A stretch of DNA of 64,000 bases, from contig NZ_CP104973.1 of NCBI RefSeq assembly GCF_025452195.1, forward strand, positions 1,905,001-1,969,000. The letters run 5' to 3'. Positions 21,996 through 31,731 of this stretch are shown piece by piece (position 1 is the stretch's first letter; each line of letters begins with the position of its first letter). Made by a program: the position numbers and the translations under genes. The DNA is from Phyllobacterium zundukense (GTDB lineage: Bacteria > Pseudomonadota > Alphaproteobacteria > Rhizobiales > Rhizobiaceae). The notes beneath the pieces were generated by a model, which was not told the origin of the DNA, ran no database searches, and saw only the letters and a program-made list of their open reading frames with translations.

Positions 21996-23396
21996 ATGAG
22001 CGTTAATTTCGCAACTTTTCTGTATCTCGTTTCCGGCGTCCTGTTCATCCTGGCGCTGCGCGGCCTGTCGCATCCGACCACCAGCCGCCAGGGCAATTTC
22101 TACGGCATGACCGGCATGGCCATCGCGATCGCCACGACGCTGGCTCTGGCCGAGCCGAGCCTCAAGGGGCTCGGGCTTATCGTTGTCGGCCTTGCCATCG
22201 GCGGCAGCGTCGGCGCCTATATCGCCAAGCGCATTGCCATGACGGCGATGCCGCAGCTCGTTGCCGCCTTCCACTCGCTCGTCGGCTTTGCCGCGGTGAT
22301 GGTGGCCGCCGCTGCGGTCTATTCGCCGGATTCCTTCGGCATCGGCGAGGTCGGCTCGATCCATGGCCAGGCGCTCATCGAGATGTCGATTGGCGTTGCC
22401 ATCGGCGCCATCACCTTCACCGGCTCGATCATCGCCTTTTTGAAGCTCGATGGGCGCATGTCGGGCAAGCCGATCATGCTGCCGGGCCGCCATCTCCTCA
22501 ATGCGGGGCTTTTGATCGCCATCGTCGTTCTCGTCGTGGCGCTGGTCCTGACCGAGAGCCATCTCGTCTTCTGGCTCATCGTCATCCTGTCGCTGATCCT
22601 CGGCGGTCTGATCATCGTGCCGATCGGCGGCGCCGACATGCCGGTGGTCGTCTCGATGCTCAATTCCTATTCCGGCTGGGCGGCGGCGGCACTCGGCTTT
22701 ACCCTCGGCAATCTGGCATTGATCATCACCGGGGCACTGGTCGGCTCCTCCGGCGCGATCCTCTCCTATATCATGTGCAAGGGCATGAACCGCTCGTTCA
22801 TCTCGGTCATTTTAGGCGGCTTTGGCGGCGAGACGGCCGGGGCAGCGTCCGGCGAAGTCGAACAGCGTCCGGTCAAGCAGGGCTCGGCCGACGATGCCGC
22901 CTTCATCATGAAGAACGCTTCCAAGGTCATCATCGTGCCGGGCTATGGCATGGCGGTGGCGCAGGCCCAGCATGCCTTGCGCGAGATGGCCGACAAGCTG
23001 AAGGCCGAGGGCGTCGAGATCAAATACGCCATTCATCCGGTCGCCGGCCGCATGCCAGGCCACATGAACGTGCTGCTGGCCGAAGCCAACGTGCCCTACG
23101 ACGAAGTGTTCGAACTTGAGGATATCAACTCGGAATTCGCCCAGGCCGATGTCGCCTTCGTCATCGGCGCCAACGACGTGACCAACCCGGCCGCCAAGAC
23201 CGATCCGAAATCGCCGATCTTCGGCATGCCGATCCTCGATGTCGACAAGGCCGGCACCGTGCTCTTCATCAAGCGCGGCATGGGCTCCGGTTATGCCGGC
23301 GTCGAGAACGAACTGTTCTTCCGCGACAACACCATGATGCTCTTCGCCGACGCCAAGAAAATGGTCGAAAATATCGTCAAGGCACTCGATCACTGA
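21996..23396 (+). CDS. pntB: NAD(P) transhydrogenase subunit beta
   Basis: 466 residues. The N-terminal two-thirds is the membrane dIIb domain (about nine helices). The C-terminal dIII NADP(H) domain contains VIIVPGYGMAVAQAQHAL, VAGRMPGHMNVLLAEANVPYD and VIGANDVTNPAA. It starts 10 nt after pntAB. The three genes form one operon ended by a strong hairpin. Confidence 0.95.
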   Translation: MSVNFATFLYLVSGVLFILALRGLSHPTTSRQGNFYGMTGMAIAIATTLALAEPSLKGLGLIVVGLAIGGSVGAYIAKRIAMTAMPQLVAAFHSLVGFAAVMVAAAAVYSPDSFGIGEVGSIHGQALIEMSIGVAIGAITFTGSIIAFLKLDGRMSGKPIMLPGRHLLNAGLLIAIVVLVVALVLTESHLVFWLIVILSLILGGLIIVPIGGADMPVVVSMLNSYSGWAAAALGFTLGNLALIITGALVGSSGAILSYIMCKGMNRSFISVILGGFGGETAGAASGEVEQRPVKQGSADDAAFIMKNASKVIIVPGYGMAVAQAQHALREMADKLKAEGVEIKYAIHPVAGRMPGHMNVLLAEANVPYDEVFELEDINSEFAQADVAFVIGANDVTNPAAKTDPKSPIFGMPILDVDKAGTVLFIKRGMGSGYAGVENELFFRDNTMMLFADAKKMVENIVKALDH

Positions 23397-23416
23397 CAAT
23401 CAGCTGATTCGAGTTA

Positions 23417-23450
23417 ACAAAAGGCCCGCCAGACTTGGCGGGCCTTTTGT
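23417..23450. terminator. Bidirectional terminator between pntB and the flavoprotein gene
   Basis: A 15-bp stem, ACAAAAGGCCCGCCA with its exact complement, and a 4-nt loop. It provides a T tract on both strands, so it can stop both convergent transcripts. Confidence 0.9.
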
Positions 23451-23455
23451 TTTGA

Positions 23456-24061
23456 TCAGATCAGTATTTGCAGTTTCTTTGTAAGCAGCCTCTCGAAGGC
23501 AGCCAATCTACCGGCGGCAATCTTCTCTGCATTGTAAAGCGACACCATCGAAAAACGAGCCTTCGGAGCACATGTACCAATGATGGCCCGTGAGAGTACA
23601 CGGCGAACGGGACGGAACATGATCAGCCAGTCAATCCACCAGGGCGAGCCAAGAGTTGTGATTGCAAAGCAGGACTGCAGCTGTGAAAGCTTCGGGATCA
23701 TGCGGCCAAAATCGGGCGTGTGATCATAGGCTACGCCGGGCACGAATACCCGATCGATCCAGCCCTTCAAAATAGCGGGAAGTCCGAACCACCATGTGGG
23801 GAAGATGAGGACAAGCACATCGGCGGTACGAAGCGCCTCCACATCCTCGGCAACAGCACTCGCATTGTGCTCGGCATAATAACTCTGCCGTTCGCTTGAC
23901 GTGAGGCGAGGATCGAAATCGCGCTCATACAAATCAACGATCCGTAGATCGTGTCCTGCGTCCGTGATCAAGGAAGCAGTGAGAGATGCAAGATGCGCAC
24001 AAAGACTATTCTTAAGCGGATGAGCCAGGACAACGACAAAGCGTTTGCCCTTGGCGTGCAT
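23456..24061 (-). CDS. Flavodoxin-fold NAD(P)H:quinone reductase-like protein
   Basis: 201 residues. It opens as a flavin-binding fold, KRFVVVLAHPLKNSLCAHLA, with IFPTWWFGLPAILKGWIDRVF and TTLGSPWWIDW. These match the NQO1/MdaB/KefF-type family that reduces quinones by two electrons using FAD or FMN. Its ATG overlaps the stop of the upstream TPR gene (TGATG), so the two are probably translated together. Confidence 0.8.
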   Translation of the reverse strand: MHAKGKRFVVVLAHPLKNSLCAHLASLTASLITDAGHDLRIVDLYERDFDPRLTSSERQSYYAEHNASAVAEDVEALRTADVLVLIFPTWWFGLPAILKGWIDRVFVPGVAYDHTPDFGRMIPKLSQLQSCFAITTLGSPWWIDWLIMFRPVRRVLSRAIIGTCAPKARFSMVSLYNAEKIAAGRLAAFERLLTKKLQILI

Positions 24062-24933
24062 CAAGAAGTCTTGCGTGTGCGAGCCAGGCCGTCGCGTGCG
24101 GGCTTGTAATTGGGATCCAATTGCACGGCCCTGGCGTAGGATTTCGCAGCGCGGGCCTTGTCGCCGCGATGTTCATAGATCAGCGCCTGATTGGCCCAAC
24201 CCTCTGCGATGTCACCATCAAGTTTGATTGCGGTATTGAAATCATCGAAGGCGTTGTCATCGTCGCCAAGCGCGACGTAGGAGATTCCGCGACCGTTATA
24301 AGGTTCCGCTGCATCGGGCTGCAGAGAGATAGCTGTAGAGAAATCCTCGATGGCCTGCTTGTGCTGGTTGCGCGCCTGATAGATCAGGCCGCGGTTGTGA
24401 TAAGCGCGCGCATCCGTCGTGCTCAACTGGATGGCTTGGTTGAAATCATTCAGGGCCTGATCCAGTTGTCCTTGCTGGCGATAAAGATTGCCCCGGCCAA
24501 TATAGGCGGCGTCATATTGCGGATTGATCTGGATCGCCTTGCTGTAGTCCGCCGCTGCTTGAGCTGTGTTGCCCATGTTGCGATAGACGAGCGCGCGATT
24601 GGCGTAAGCTTGGTAGAAATTGGGGTTGAGCTGCAGCGCCGTATTGAAATCCTTGATTGCGTCGCTGTTCTTGCCGGCACGACCGTAGGCGGATCCACGG
24701 ACATTATAGGCTTCCGGGTCTTTCGGATTGTTGCGGATAACGTCGTTGAGCGAGCTGATATTCTCGGTGGAACCCTGCGCCTTGTCGATACCAGTCATGT
24801 CGGTGGTCGAGGTGCTCTGGCATCCGGCGATTGCGAGCGTGAGAACAGAGGCAACGACGAGTCCCGCGATACGTGCTGTTTTAGGGGCCGCCCAGATTGC
24901 GCGATGTGAGGCCAGTTCAACCGGATGTGTCAT
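24061..24933 (-). CDS. TPR-repeat lipoprotein
   Basis: 290 residues. It has a signal peptide with lipobox-like LAIAGC near residue 38, and then about six to seven tetratricopeptide repeats of the form A-x-x-N-R-A/G-x-x-Y (for example AYANRALVYRNMGNTAQAAADY and AYIGRGNLYRQQGQLDQALNDF). It resembles the NlpI/BamD-like class of envelope scaffold lipoproteins. The partner is unknown. It is co-directional and overlapping with the flavoprotein gene. Confidence 0.85.
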   Translation of the reverse strand: MTHPVELASHRAIWAAPKTARIAGLVVASVLTLAIAGCQSTSTTDMTGIDKAQGSTENISSLNDVIRNNPKDPEAYNVRGSAYGRAGKNSDAIKDFNTALQLNPNFYQAYANRALVYRNMGNTAQAAADYSKAIQINPQYDAAYIGRGNLYRQQGQLDQALNDFNQAIQLSTTDARAYHNRGLIYQARNQHKQAIEDFSTAISLQPDAAEPYNGRGISYVALGDDDNAFDDFNTAIKLDGDIAEGWANQALIYEHRGDKARAAKSYARAVQLDPNYKPARDGLARTRKTS

Positions 24934-25061
24934 GTCTTATGTGTCCCGTTCAATGAAAAGCCTTAGAGGCTTTATTGTTCCGATGGCACCAAACGAAAAA
25001 GGGCGGTGTGACGCAAGCCACTCCACCCCGTAATCGGGTCAAGGCGTCGATGAATTGAAGA

Positions 25062-25313
25062 TCAACGAGCCGCTGAAGCGCGAACCGGTGTCTTTTTCAC
25101 AGGCATTGGAAGAAGGCCTTCGCGCTGGGCCTGCTTGCGAGCAAGCTTGCGGGCACGACTGATTGCCTCTGCCTTCTGGCGGGCGCGCTTGATAGAAGGC
25201 TTTTCGTAATGATCATGCATTTTCATTTCGCGGAACATGCCTTCGCGCTGCATCTTCTTCTTGAGAACGCGGAGAGCCTGATCAACATTATTTTCGCGTA
25301 CGAGTACCTGCAC
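25062..25313 (-). CDS. rpsU: 30S ribosomal protein S21
   Basis: 83 residues. It opens [21 protein letters not shown] and has the basic S21 helix region [20 protein letters not shown]. The C-terminal extension is typical of alphaproteobacteria. S21 binds near the 3' end of 16S rRNA and assists initiation. It stands alone, with 128 nt before the TPR gene. Confidence 0.95.
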   Translation of the reverse strand: MQVLVRENNVDQALRVLKKKMQREGMFREMKMHDHYEKPSIKRARQKAEAISRARKLARKQAQREGLLPMPVKKTPVRASAAR

Positions 25314-25698
25314 GTTTTATCCTGTATCTCTTAGAATTTCGTTGAGCCTGGCCTCAATCCCCAATCCTTGATCATGGGACAACAAACCAGACTTCGCGAC
25401 GGTCATCCATCGCAAACTGGGGTGGGCATTATCAGAAAGTTCGGGGTATGTCCATGGTTCTGTTGTGGGCAATGGCGGATATTGCGCTCATCCCTCGTAA
25501 TTTTAGATTAACCGGCACGCAGCGCCAATCTCCGTCGCAAAATGGCAAAAGAGCTTTAAGCGGATACGATACTGATGCATAAAAGCATGACCCTCGCTTT
25601 CAAAATCGATGTCGATTTTTGAACAGGCCATGCAAGTAAACTCGTTCGAACAATCGCTTTGCGATGGCTCAATTGCTGGGCCAAGTTGCTGGGAATGA
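25314..25698. other. Intergenic region rpsU / soxB
   Basis: 385 nt between divergent genes. The half near rpsU would carry its leader. The half near soxB contains an AAAATCGATGTCGATTTT palindrome at about 25602-25619. I see no RNA gene or convincing protein gene. Confidence 0.4.
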
Positions 25699-26956
25699 AT
25701 GATGCGGAAATATTCGGTATTTGCCTTGGCCCGCGAGGCCATGCGTGCCCATAAAGGCTGGGATCAGCAATGGAGTTCTCCCGAACCCAGGCCGGAATAC
25801 GACGTCATCATTGTTGGCGCGGGCGGGCACGGGCTTGCCACTGCGTACTATCTTGCCAAGGAGCATGGCATCACCAATGTCGCTGTTCTTGAAAAGGGAT
25901 GGCTTGGCGGTGGCAACACCGGCCGCAACACGACAATCATCCGGTCCAACTATCTCTATGACGAGATCCGCTGGTATCTACGAGCACGCTGTCAAGCTTT
26001 GGGAAGGTCTCAGCCAGGACCTCAATTACAATGTGATGTATTCGGCGCGCGGTGTGATGATGCTGGCGCACAATATTCACGACGTTCAGGCGTTCAAACG
26101 GCATATCCACGCCAATCGGCTCAACGGCATCGACAATGAATGGCTGACGCCGGAACAGGTGAAGGAGTTCTGCCCGCCAATCAATCTTTCGGCCGATGCT
26201 CGCTATCCCATTATTGGTGCCGCTCTGCAACGGCGTGGTGGTACCGCCCGACACGATGCCGTTGCCTGGGGTTACGCTCGTGCAGCAGCCGATCGCGGCG
26301 TTCACATTATCCAGAATTGCGAAGTGACGGGAATTCGCCGTGCGCCAAATGGAGCAGTTGTGGGGGTCGATACCAATCGCGGCCCGATCAATGCCAAGAA
26401 AGTCGGCGTTGTGGCTGCTGGTCATACCTCCGTCATTATGAACATGGCCGGCGTGCGAATGCCGCTTGAAAGCTATCCGTTGCAGGCGCTGGTATCCGAG
26501 CCGGTGAAGCCGCTCATTCCCTGCGTGATCATGTCCAACACAGTTCACGCGTATATCTCGCAGTCGGACAAGGGCGAGATGGTCATTGGTGCTGGCACCG
26601 ACCAATACACGTCCTATTCGCAGACCGGCGGTCTCCACATCATCAACCACACGCTCGATGCGATCTGCGAGATGTTTCCGGTTTTGACACGATTGAAGAT
26701 GCTGCGCTCGTGGGGAGGCATCGTCGATGTGACGCCGGATCGATCGCCGATCCTCGCCAAGACCCCTGTGTCAGGGCTCTATGTGAATTGCGGCTGGGGT
26801 ACCGGAGGTTTCAAGGCGACGCCAGGATCGGGAAATGTGTTTGCCCATACCATCGCGCGAGATGAACCGCACCGGATCAACGCGCCGTTTACGATCGAGC
26901 GCTTCACCACTGGGCGCCTGATCGACGAGGCCGCCGCCGCTGCCGTTGCGCACTGA
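25699..26956 (+). pseudogene. soxB: Sarcosine oxidase subunit beta, frameshifted
   Basis: About 418 residues after removing one base near 25966. It opens [20 protein letters not shown] with the FAD-binding [19 protein letters not shown] and [15 protein letters not shown]. The remainder (second frame from about 25968) is intact to the C-terminal GGFKATPGSG. SoxB carries FAD and FMN and is the catalytic dehydrogenase/oxidase part of the heterotetramer, converting sarcosine to glycine plus formaldehyde or methylene-THF. The break is GAGATC where DESAG requires GAGTCC, so a sequencing error is likely. It is first in a soxBDAG operon. Confidence 0.92.
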
Positions 26957-26979
26957 TTTTCAAGAAACGAGATAGAACC

Positions 26980-27339
26980 ATGCTTCTCATCAAATGCCCT
27001 TATTGCGAAGAAGAGCGCCCGGAACTCGAATTCCGCAATGCCGGCGAAGCGCATCTTGTGCGCGCCAATCCGATCATCGAGCAGTCGGACGACGATTTTG
27101 CCGGTTTTCTCTATTTTCGCCAGAATCCTAAGGGGCTGCAATTCGAACGCTGGCGCCATATTCATGGGTGCGGCCGGTTCTTCAATGCGGTGCGCGATTC
27201 CGTCTCGGACAAATTCCTGACGGTCTACAAAGCCGGCGAGCCACGTCCTGATATAGGCACGTTGCTGTCACCGGCGGTGGCCGAACCCGCCGAACCACCC
27301 GCAACGAAGCGCCCCCGTGCAAAGAAAGTGGAGGTATGA
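26980..27339 (+). CDS. soxD: Sarcosine oxidase subunit delta
   Basis: 119 residues. Zinc-binding residues are seen: CPYC at residues 6-9 and H...C in HIHGCGRFF near residue 63. SoxD is the structural zinc subunit of heterotetrameric sarcosine oxidase. A Pro/Lys-rich tail follows residue 95. It lies 23 nt after soxB and 4 nt before soxA. Confidence 0.93.
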   Translation: MLLIKCPYCEEERPELEFRNAGEAHLVRANPIIEQSDDDFAGFLYFRQNPKGLQFERWRHIHGCGRFFNAVRDSVSDKFLTVYKAGEPRPDIGTLLSPAVAEPAEPPATKRPRAKKVEV

Positions 27340-27343
27340 GCCA

Positions 27344-30322
27344 ATGAGCACCTCTACCCATTCCGGCAGTAACCGTATCCCGGGCGCAGGCCGCTTGACC
27401 CCGGCGAAGACCGTTCGCTTTACATTCGACGGGCAGAGCCTGACCGGCCTCGAAGGTGACACGCTGGCTTCAGCGCTGCTCGCCAACGGTATTCATCTCG
27501 TCGGTCGCTCATTCAAATATCACCGGCCGCGCGGCATTCTTTCTGCCGGCAGCGAAGAGCCGAATGCGCTGGTGGATATCGAACGCGACAAGTCGCGCAA
27601 GCAGCCCAATGTGCGTGCAACCGTGCAGGAGATCTACGATGGTCTGAAGGTCAAGTCGCAGAATCGCTGGCCATCGCTGACCTTCGACGTCGGCGCGCTT
27701 GGCGACGTGTTTTCGCCGATGCTGCCTGCAGGCTTCTACTACAAGACTTTCATGTGGCCGAAGTTTGCGTGGAAGTCGATCTACGAGCCAAGGATTCGTG
27801 CGGCTGCGGGTCTTGGCGTGACACCGGGCGAGCCGGATACCGACCGCTATTCCAACCGGTTTGCCCACTGCGACTTGCTGGTCGTCGGTGCGGGTGCCGC
27901 TGGTCTGACTGCAGCCCTCAGTGCAGCGTCGACCGGAGCAAGCGTGATCATCTGCGACGAGCAAGCCGAGCCAGGCGGTGCGCTGCGTTATGAAAGCGAT
28001 GTCATCATTGACGGTACCCCGGGTTTTGAATGGGCCGCTGCTGTGATCGCGAAATTGTGCGCGATGAACAATGTCACAGTACTCACCCGTACGACAGCTT
28101 TTGGCTACTATGCCCAGAATTTTGTCGGTCTGGTAGAGCGCATCAGCGACCATCTGAGCAATCCGGCGTCCAATATGCCGCGTGAGCGGCTCTGGCAGAT
28201 CCGGGCGAAGAAGGTCGTGCTTGCCACGGGCGCCATCGAGCGTCAAATGGTCTTTGCCAACAATGATCGCCCGGGTGTCATGCTCGCTTCGGCAGCGCGA
28301 GTATTCCTCAATCAATATGGCGTCGCCATCGGCCGGAAGGTCGGTGTCTACACCTCAAACGATTCAGCCTACGCGGCGGCGATCGACCTCAAGCGCGCCG
28401 GTATCGACGTGCCGGTGATCGTCGATACGCGAGACAATCCGACCTCCGCGATCGTGGATGCTGCCCGTTCCCTTGATATCGAAGTGCTGACCGGTCACGC
28501 CGTTTTCAGTGCCGGTGGCAAGCGGCGCGTGTCGTCGATGTCGATCCAGCCGACGAGGGGCGGTAGCGAACGCAAGGTCGCGGTTGATGCGTTGATCATG
28601 TCCGCCGGCTGGACGCCATCGGTGCATCTGTTTTCGCAGTCGCGTGGCAAGGTCGCATGGGATGCCGCAAACGAGCGCTTCCTGCCCGGCACCTACGCGC
28701 AGGATTGCGTTTCGATAGGAGCCTGCAACGGAACCGACGGTTTGCAGGCAACGCTGGACGAAGCCTTTGCAGCGGGCGGAGGCAAGGGCAAAGCCATTGT
28801 CGCGACTGGCGGCACCGATTGGATCGGCGGCATGATCGGCTCGGCGCCCGGTGCCGGTGCTGATACAACCGTCAAGGCGTTTGTCGACTTTCAGAACGAT
28901 GTCACAGCCAAGGATGTACGGCTGGCCGTGCGTGAGGGCATGCACTCGATCGAGCATGTCAAGCGTTTTACCACCAACGGCATGGCGACCGATCAGGGCA
29001 AAACTTCGAACCTGCACGGCCTCGCGATCGCCGCCGAGGCCCTGAACCGGCCGATCCCGGCGGTGGGTCTGACGACATTCCGCGCGCCGTTCACGCCGGT
29101 CACCTTTGGCGCGATTGTCAATCACGCGCGGCATGATCTGTTCGATCCGACACGCCGCACGCCCATGCACGGATGGCACCAGACTCAGGGTGCTGCCTTC
29201 GAGGACGTCGGCCAATGGAAACGCGCCTGGTACTACCCGCAGGCGGGCGAAGACATGCACACCGCGGTCAATCGTGAATGCGTTGCCGTGCGCAACCAGG
29301 CCGGCATCTTCGATGCATCGACGCTCGGCAAGATCGAGGTCGTCGGCCCGGATTCCGCGAAATTCCTTGAGCTGCTCTATACCAACCCTTGGGAAAAGCT
29401 CGGCGTCGGACGCCTTCGCTATGGGATCATGCTGCGCGAGGACGGCTTCATCTACGATGACGGTGTTGTCGGGCGGCTGGCAGAAGACCGGTTCCATGTG
29501 ACAACCACAACGGGCGGCGCGCCGCGCGTCATGCATCATATGGAAGACTATCTCCAGACCGAATTTCCGCATCTTGATGTCTGGCTGACTTCGACGACCG
29601 AGCAATGGGCGGTGATTGCCGTGCAAGGCCCGAGGGCCCGCGAGATCATAGCACCGCTGGTCCAAGGCATTGATATGTCCAACGCGTCCATGCCGCATAT
29701 GAGCGTGCGCGAAGGGACGATCTGCGGCGTGTCGACACGGCTGTTCCGCATGTCGTTTACTGGTGAAACGGGCTATGAAATCAACGTGCCATCCGACTAT
29801 GGCCGGGCCGTCTGGGAGGCCGTCTATGAACGCGGCAAGCCACTGGGACTTACCCCTTATGGCACCGAGGCAATGCATATCCTGCGCGCCGAGAAGGGCT
29901 ATATCATCGTTGGCCAGGATACGGACGGGACCGTCACACCGCAGGATGCGGGGCTGACCTGGGCCATCGGCAAGAACAAGACGGACTATGTCGGCATTCG
30001 CGGCCTTTTGCGGCGGGATCTAGTGGCCAATGGCCGCAAACAGCTTGTCGGTTTGAAGACGGTTGATCCGACAACGGTTCTGGAAGAGGGCGCGCAGATT
30101 GTCGCTAACCCGAACCAGCCGGTGCCAATGACCATGATCGGTCACGTGACATCGTCCTATTGGTCGGAAAATTGCGGCCGCTCCATCGCTTTGGCCCTGG
30201 TGATCGACGGATCAAAGCGGCTTGGCGAAACGCTTTACGTACCGATGCCGAATGGCGTGATCGAAGTGGAAGTCACCGGCACGGTATTTTTCGATGAGAA
30301 GGGGGAGCGCTTGAATGGTTGA
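27344..30322 (+). CDS. soxA: Sarcosine oxidase subunit alpha
   Basis: 992 residues. An N-terminal 2Fe-2S-like ferredoxin fold region (FTFDGQSLTGLEGDTLASALLANG) comes first. The NAD-binding domain has LLVVGAGAAGLTAALSAASTG and VLATGAIERQ. A C-terminal GcvT-like folate domain starts near residue 600 (FDASTLGKIEVVGPDSAKFL, FTGETGYEINVPSDYG). SoxA binds NAD+ and tetrahydrofolate, so the formaldehyde made by SoxB is captured as 5,10-methylene-THF. Start 27344 gives the usual opening MSTSTHSG. It overlaps soxG by 8 nt. Confidence 0.95.
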   Translation: MSTSTHSGSNRIPGAGRLTPAKTVRFTFDGQSLTGLEGDTLASALLANGIHLVGRSFKYHRPRGILSAGSEEPNALVDIERDKSRKQPNVRATVQEIYDGLKVKSQNRWPSLTFDVGALGDVFSPMLPAGFYYKTFMWPKFAWKSIYEPRIRAAAGLGVTPGEPDTDRYSNRFAHCDLLVVGAGAAGLTAALSAASTGASVIICDEQAEPGGALRYESDVIIDGTPGFEWAAAVIAKLCAMNNVTVLTRTTAFGYYAQNFVGLVERISDHLSNPASNMPRERLWQIRAKKVVLATGAIERQMVFANNDRPGVMLASAARVFLNQYGVAIGRKVGVYTSNDSAYAAAIDLKRAGIDVPVIVDTRDNPTSAIVDAARSLDIEVLTGHAVFSAGGKRRVSSMSIQPTRGGSERKVAVDALIMSAGWTPSVHLFSQSRGKVAWDAANERFLPGTYAQDCVSIGACNGTDGLQATLDEAFAAGGGKGKAIVATGGTDWIGGMIGSAPGAGADTTVKAFVDFQNDVTAKDVRLAVREGMHSIEHVKRFTTNGMATDQGKTSNLHGLAIAAEALNRPIPAVGLTTFRAPFTPVTFGAIVNHARHDLFDPTRRTPMHGWHQTQGAAFEDVGQWKRAWYYPQAGEDMHTAVNRECVAVRNQAGIFDASTLGKIEVVGPDSAKFLELLYTNPWEKLGVGRLRYGIMLREDGFIYDDGVVGRLAEDRFHVTTTTGGAPRVMHHMEDYLQTEFPHLDVWLTSTTEQWAVIAVQGPRAREIIAPLVQGIDMSNASMPHMSVREGTICGVSTRLFRMSFTGETGYEINVPSDYGRAVWEAVYERGKPLGLTPYGTEAMHILRAEKGYIIVGQDTDGTVTPQDAGLTWAIGKNKTDYVGIRGLLRRDLVANGRKQLVGLKTVDPTTVLEEGAQIVANPNQPVPMTMIGHVTSSYWSENCGRSIALALVIDGSKRLGETLYVPMPNGVIEVEVTGTVFFDEKGERLNG

Positions 30323-30869
30323 GATCGTCCAGGCAACACGACGTCATCCGCTGCAGGCGAGCCAGCTGGATGTCGTTTCCGTCTCGGTCACCTTGGCGGA
30401 CAACGCGACCCGTATTTCGCTTCGCGCCAAGGCTGATGCAGTTCCTGCGCTCTCCAAGGTACTGGGTTTGACACTACCCATGAAGCCAAAGACTTCCGCG
30501 TCCAACGGCGGGCGTGCGGCACTCTGGCTTGGCCCGGACGAATGGCTGATCATAGACGATGCCGACAGCGGTGTTGTTGCCGATCTTGCCAAGGTGAAAG
30601 TCCTGCATTCGGTGGTCGACGTTTCACATCGCAATGTCGGGATCATCGTGGCTGGCAGAGGAGCTGCCGCGGCAGTCAACGGCGGTTGCCCGCAGGATTT
30701 GTCGCTGAAGGCTTTCCCCGTGGGGGCCGCGTCGCGGACAGTCCTTGGCAAAATCGAGATCGTCCTGTGGCGGACAGACGAAGACGCTTTCCGTGTTGAA
30801 TGCTGGCGGTCATTCTCGAGTTACGCCTATGCGTTCTTGCAGGAATCCGCACGAGACGTTGCGATCTAG
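30315..30869 (+). CDS. soxG: Sarcosine oxidase subunit gamma
   Basis: 184 residues of GcvT-like fold. It contains RAALWLGPDEWLIIDDAD, VVDVSHRNVGIIVAG and NGGCPQDLSLKAFPVGAASRTVLGK, which are characteristic SoxG blocks. It completes soxBDAG. No adjacent purU, folD or glyA is seen, so one-carbon processing genes lie elsewhere. Confidence 0.92.
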   Translation: MVEIVQATRRHPLQASQLDVVSVSVTLADNATRISLRAKADAVPALSKVLGLTLPMKPKTSASNGGRAALWLGPDEWLIIDDADSGVVADLAKVKVLHSVVDVSHRNVGIIVAGRGAAAAVNGGCPQDLSLKAFPVGAASRTVLGKIEIVLWRTDEDAFRVECWRSFSSYAYAFLQESARDVAI

Positions 30870-31386
30870 CGCATTCCCGATTTTCCGTATGTCAAAGAAC
30901 CGGGTGTGTCTTCCCCTTGCCACGCCCTCCTCGGAGTCTGGCCATTGCTTGCATTGTGGGAAGACGGGCGGTCGTCGAAGCGCGTCTTTGTAGATAAATA
31001 ATGCGATCCGAAGACCGCCCGCTAACGTTTTCCCCCTGCCGGCCAGCTTCTGCTTGTTCCGCAGGGCGAGTGGATGAACGCCTGGAGTCCGGGCCCATCG
31101 TCGCCGTCGGTGCAGTGTCCGCACGATTGGCGTTGGCGTCAACAATGGAGGCAATATCTACCCTGGAATGCGCAGATTGACCTCCGAAGACGAACAGGTC
31201 GGCCAGCGCTCGGGTCCGTTGCCCGCCCGCTGACACGCCGTCCTTCCCCACTTTCGAACGGCTCCGGAAGCAGCTCCCCATGGAAAGGACGGGCATAGGA
31301 TAGCTCAGGTTTCAGGCGCGTGGATAAACAGCCACGATTATTTTTGTCTGGAGGTTCGAGCGGTACCTTCAAGGCTGCTAGATTTG
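30870..31386. other. Intergenic block of unknown nature
   Basis: About 500 nt after soxG. A 134-codon minus-strand frame (30892-31296) is open but has no ribosome site, no recognised family and an Arg/Ala/Ser-rich composition typical of a non-coding GC-rich strand. A wide inverted repeat GGGCGGTCGTCG ... CGAAGACCGCCC spans about 30966-31019. I cannot assign it; it could be an RNA or a decayed mobile element. Confidence 0.35.
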
Positions 31387-31565
31387 CCGGATGGCAATGC
31401 TGCTGTGCGCCCTTCGACAGGCTCAGGATGAGGGACGTGGTGGGTTGCAGGGAGCCCAGACAGAAACAGCAATGTTCCTATCGCGACGCCTCCGGTTATC
31501 GTGCAACCCGCCCACCTCCCTCATGGTGAGCTTGTCGAACCACGCACAGCAGCATTGCCATCCGG
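31387..31565. repeat. 179-bp palindromic repeat element (copy A)
   Basis: The two ends are inverted copies of about 55 nt: CCGGATGGCAATGCTGCTGT at the left and its exact complement at the right. Inside are TTCGACAGGCTCAGGATGAGGG and its inverted partner. The interior resembles copy B at 59499-59638 in order and spacing. It encodes nothing and lies in intergenic DNA. Confidence 0.75.
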
Positions 31566-31731
31566 ACAACACTATCTTGGCAGAAGATAACTGGGCAGGG
31601 CAGTACAAACCGTAGCGATTATATGTTACTGGCGCTCAACTTTGGACGGTCCACCACAATTGCGCCGCCGTTCGCCCCAATGAGATGCCCGGTGGCTGCA
31701 GTTACGCGGTCTCTTCGCATAGAGAATCGTG

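Noticed and set aside
25503..25742. 79-codon minus-strand frame between rpsU and soxB
   Set aside because: No ribosome site or family. It overlaps the soxB start, and the sequence looks like repeat or leader DNA.
28364..29878. 504-codon minus-strand frame opposite soxA
   Set aside because: Shadow of soxA; soxA is unambiguous in the other strand.
30892..31296. 134-codon minus-strand frame after soxG
   Set aside because: Arg/Ser/Ala-rich, no start signal and no domain; kept only as an unexplained block.
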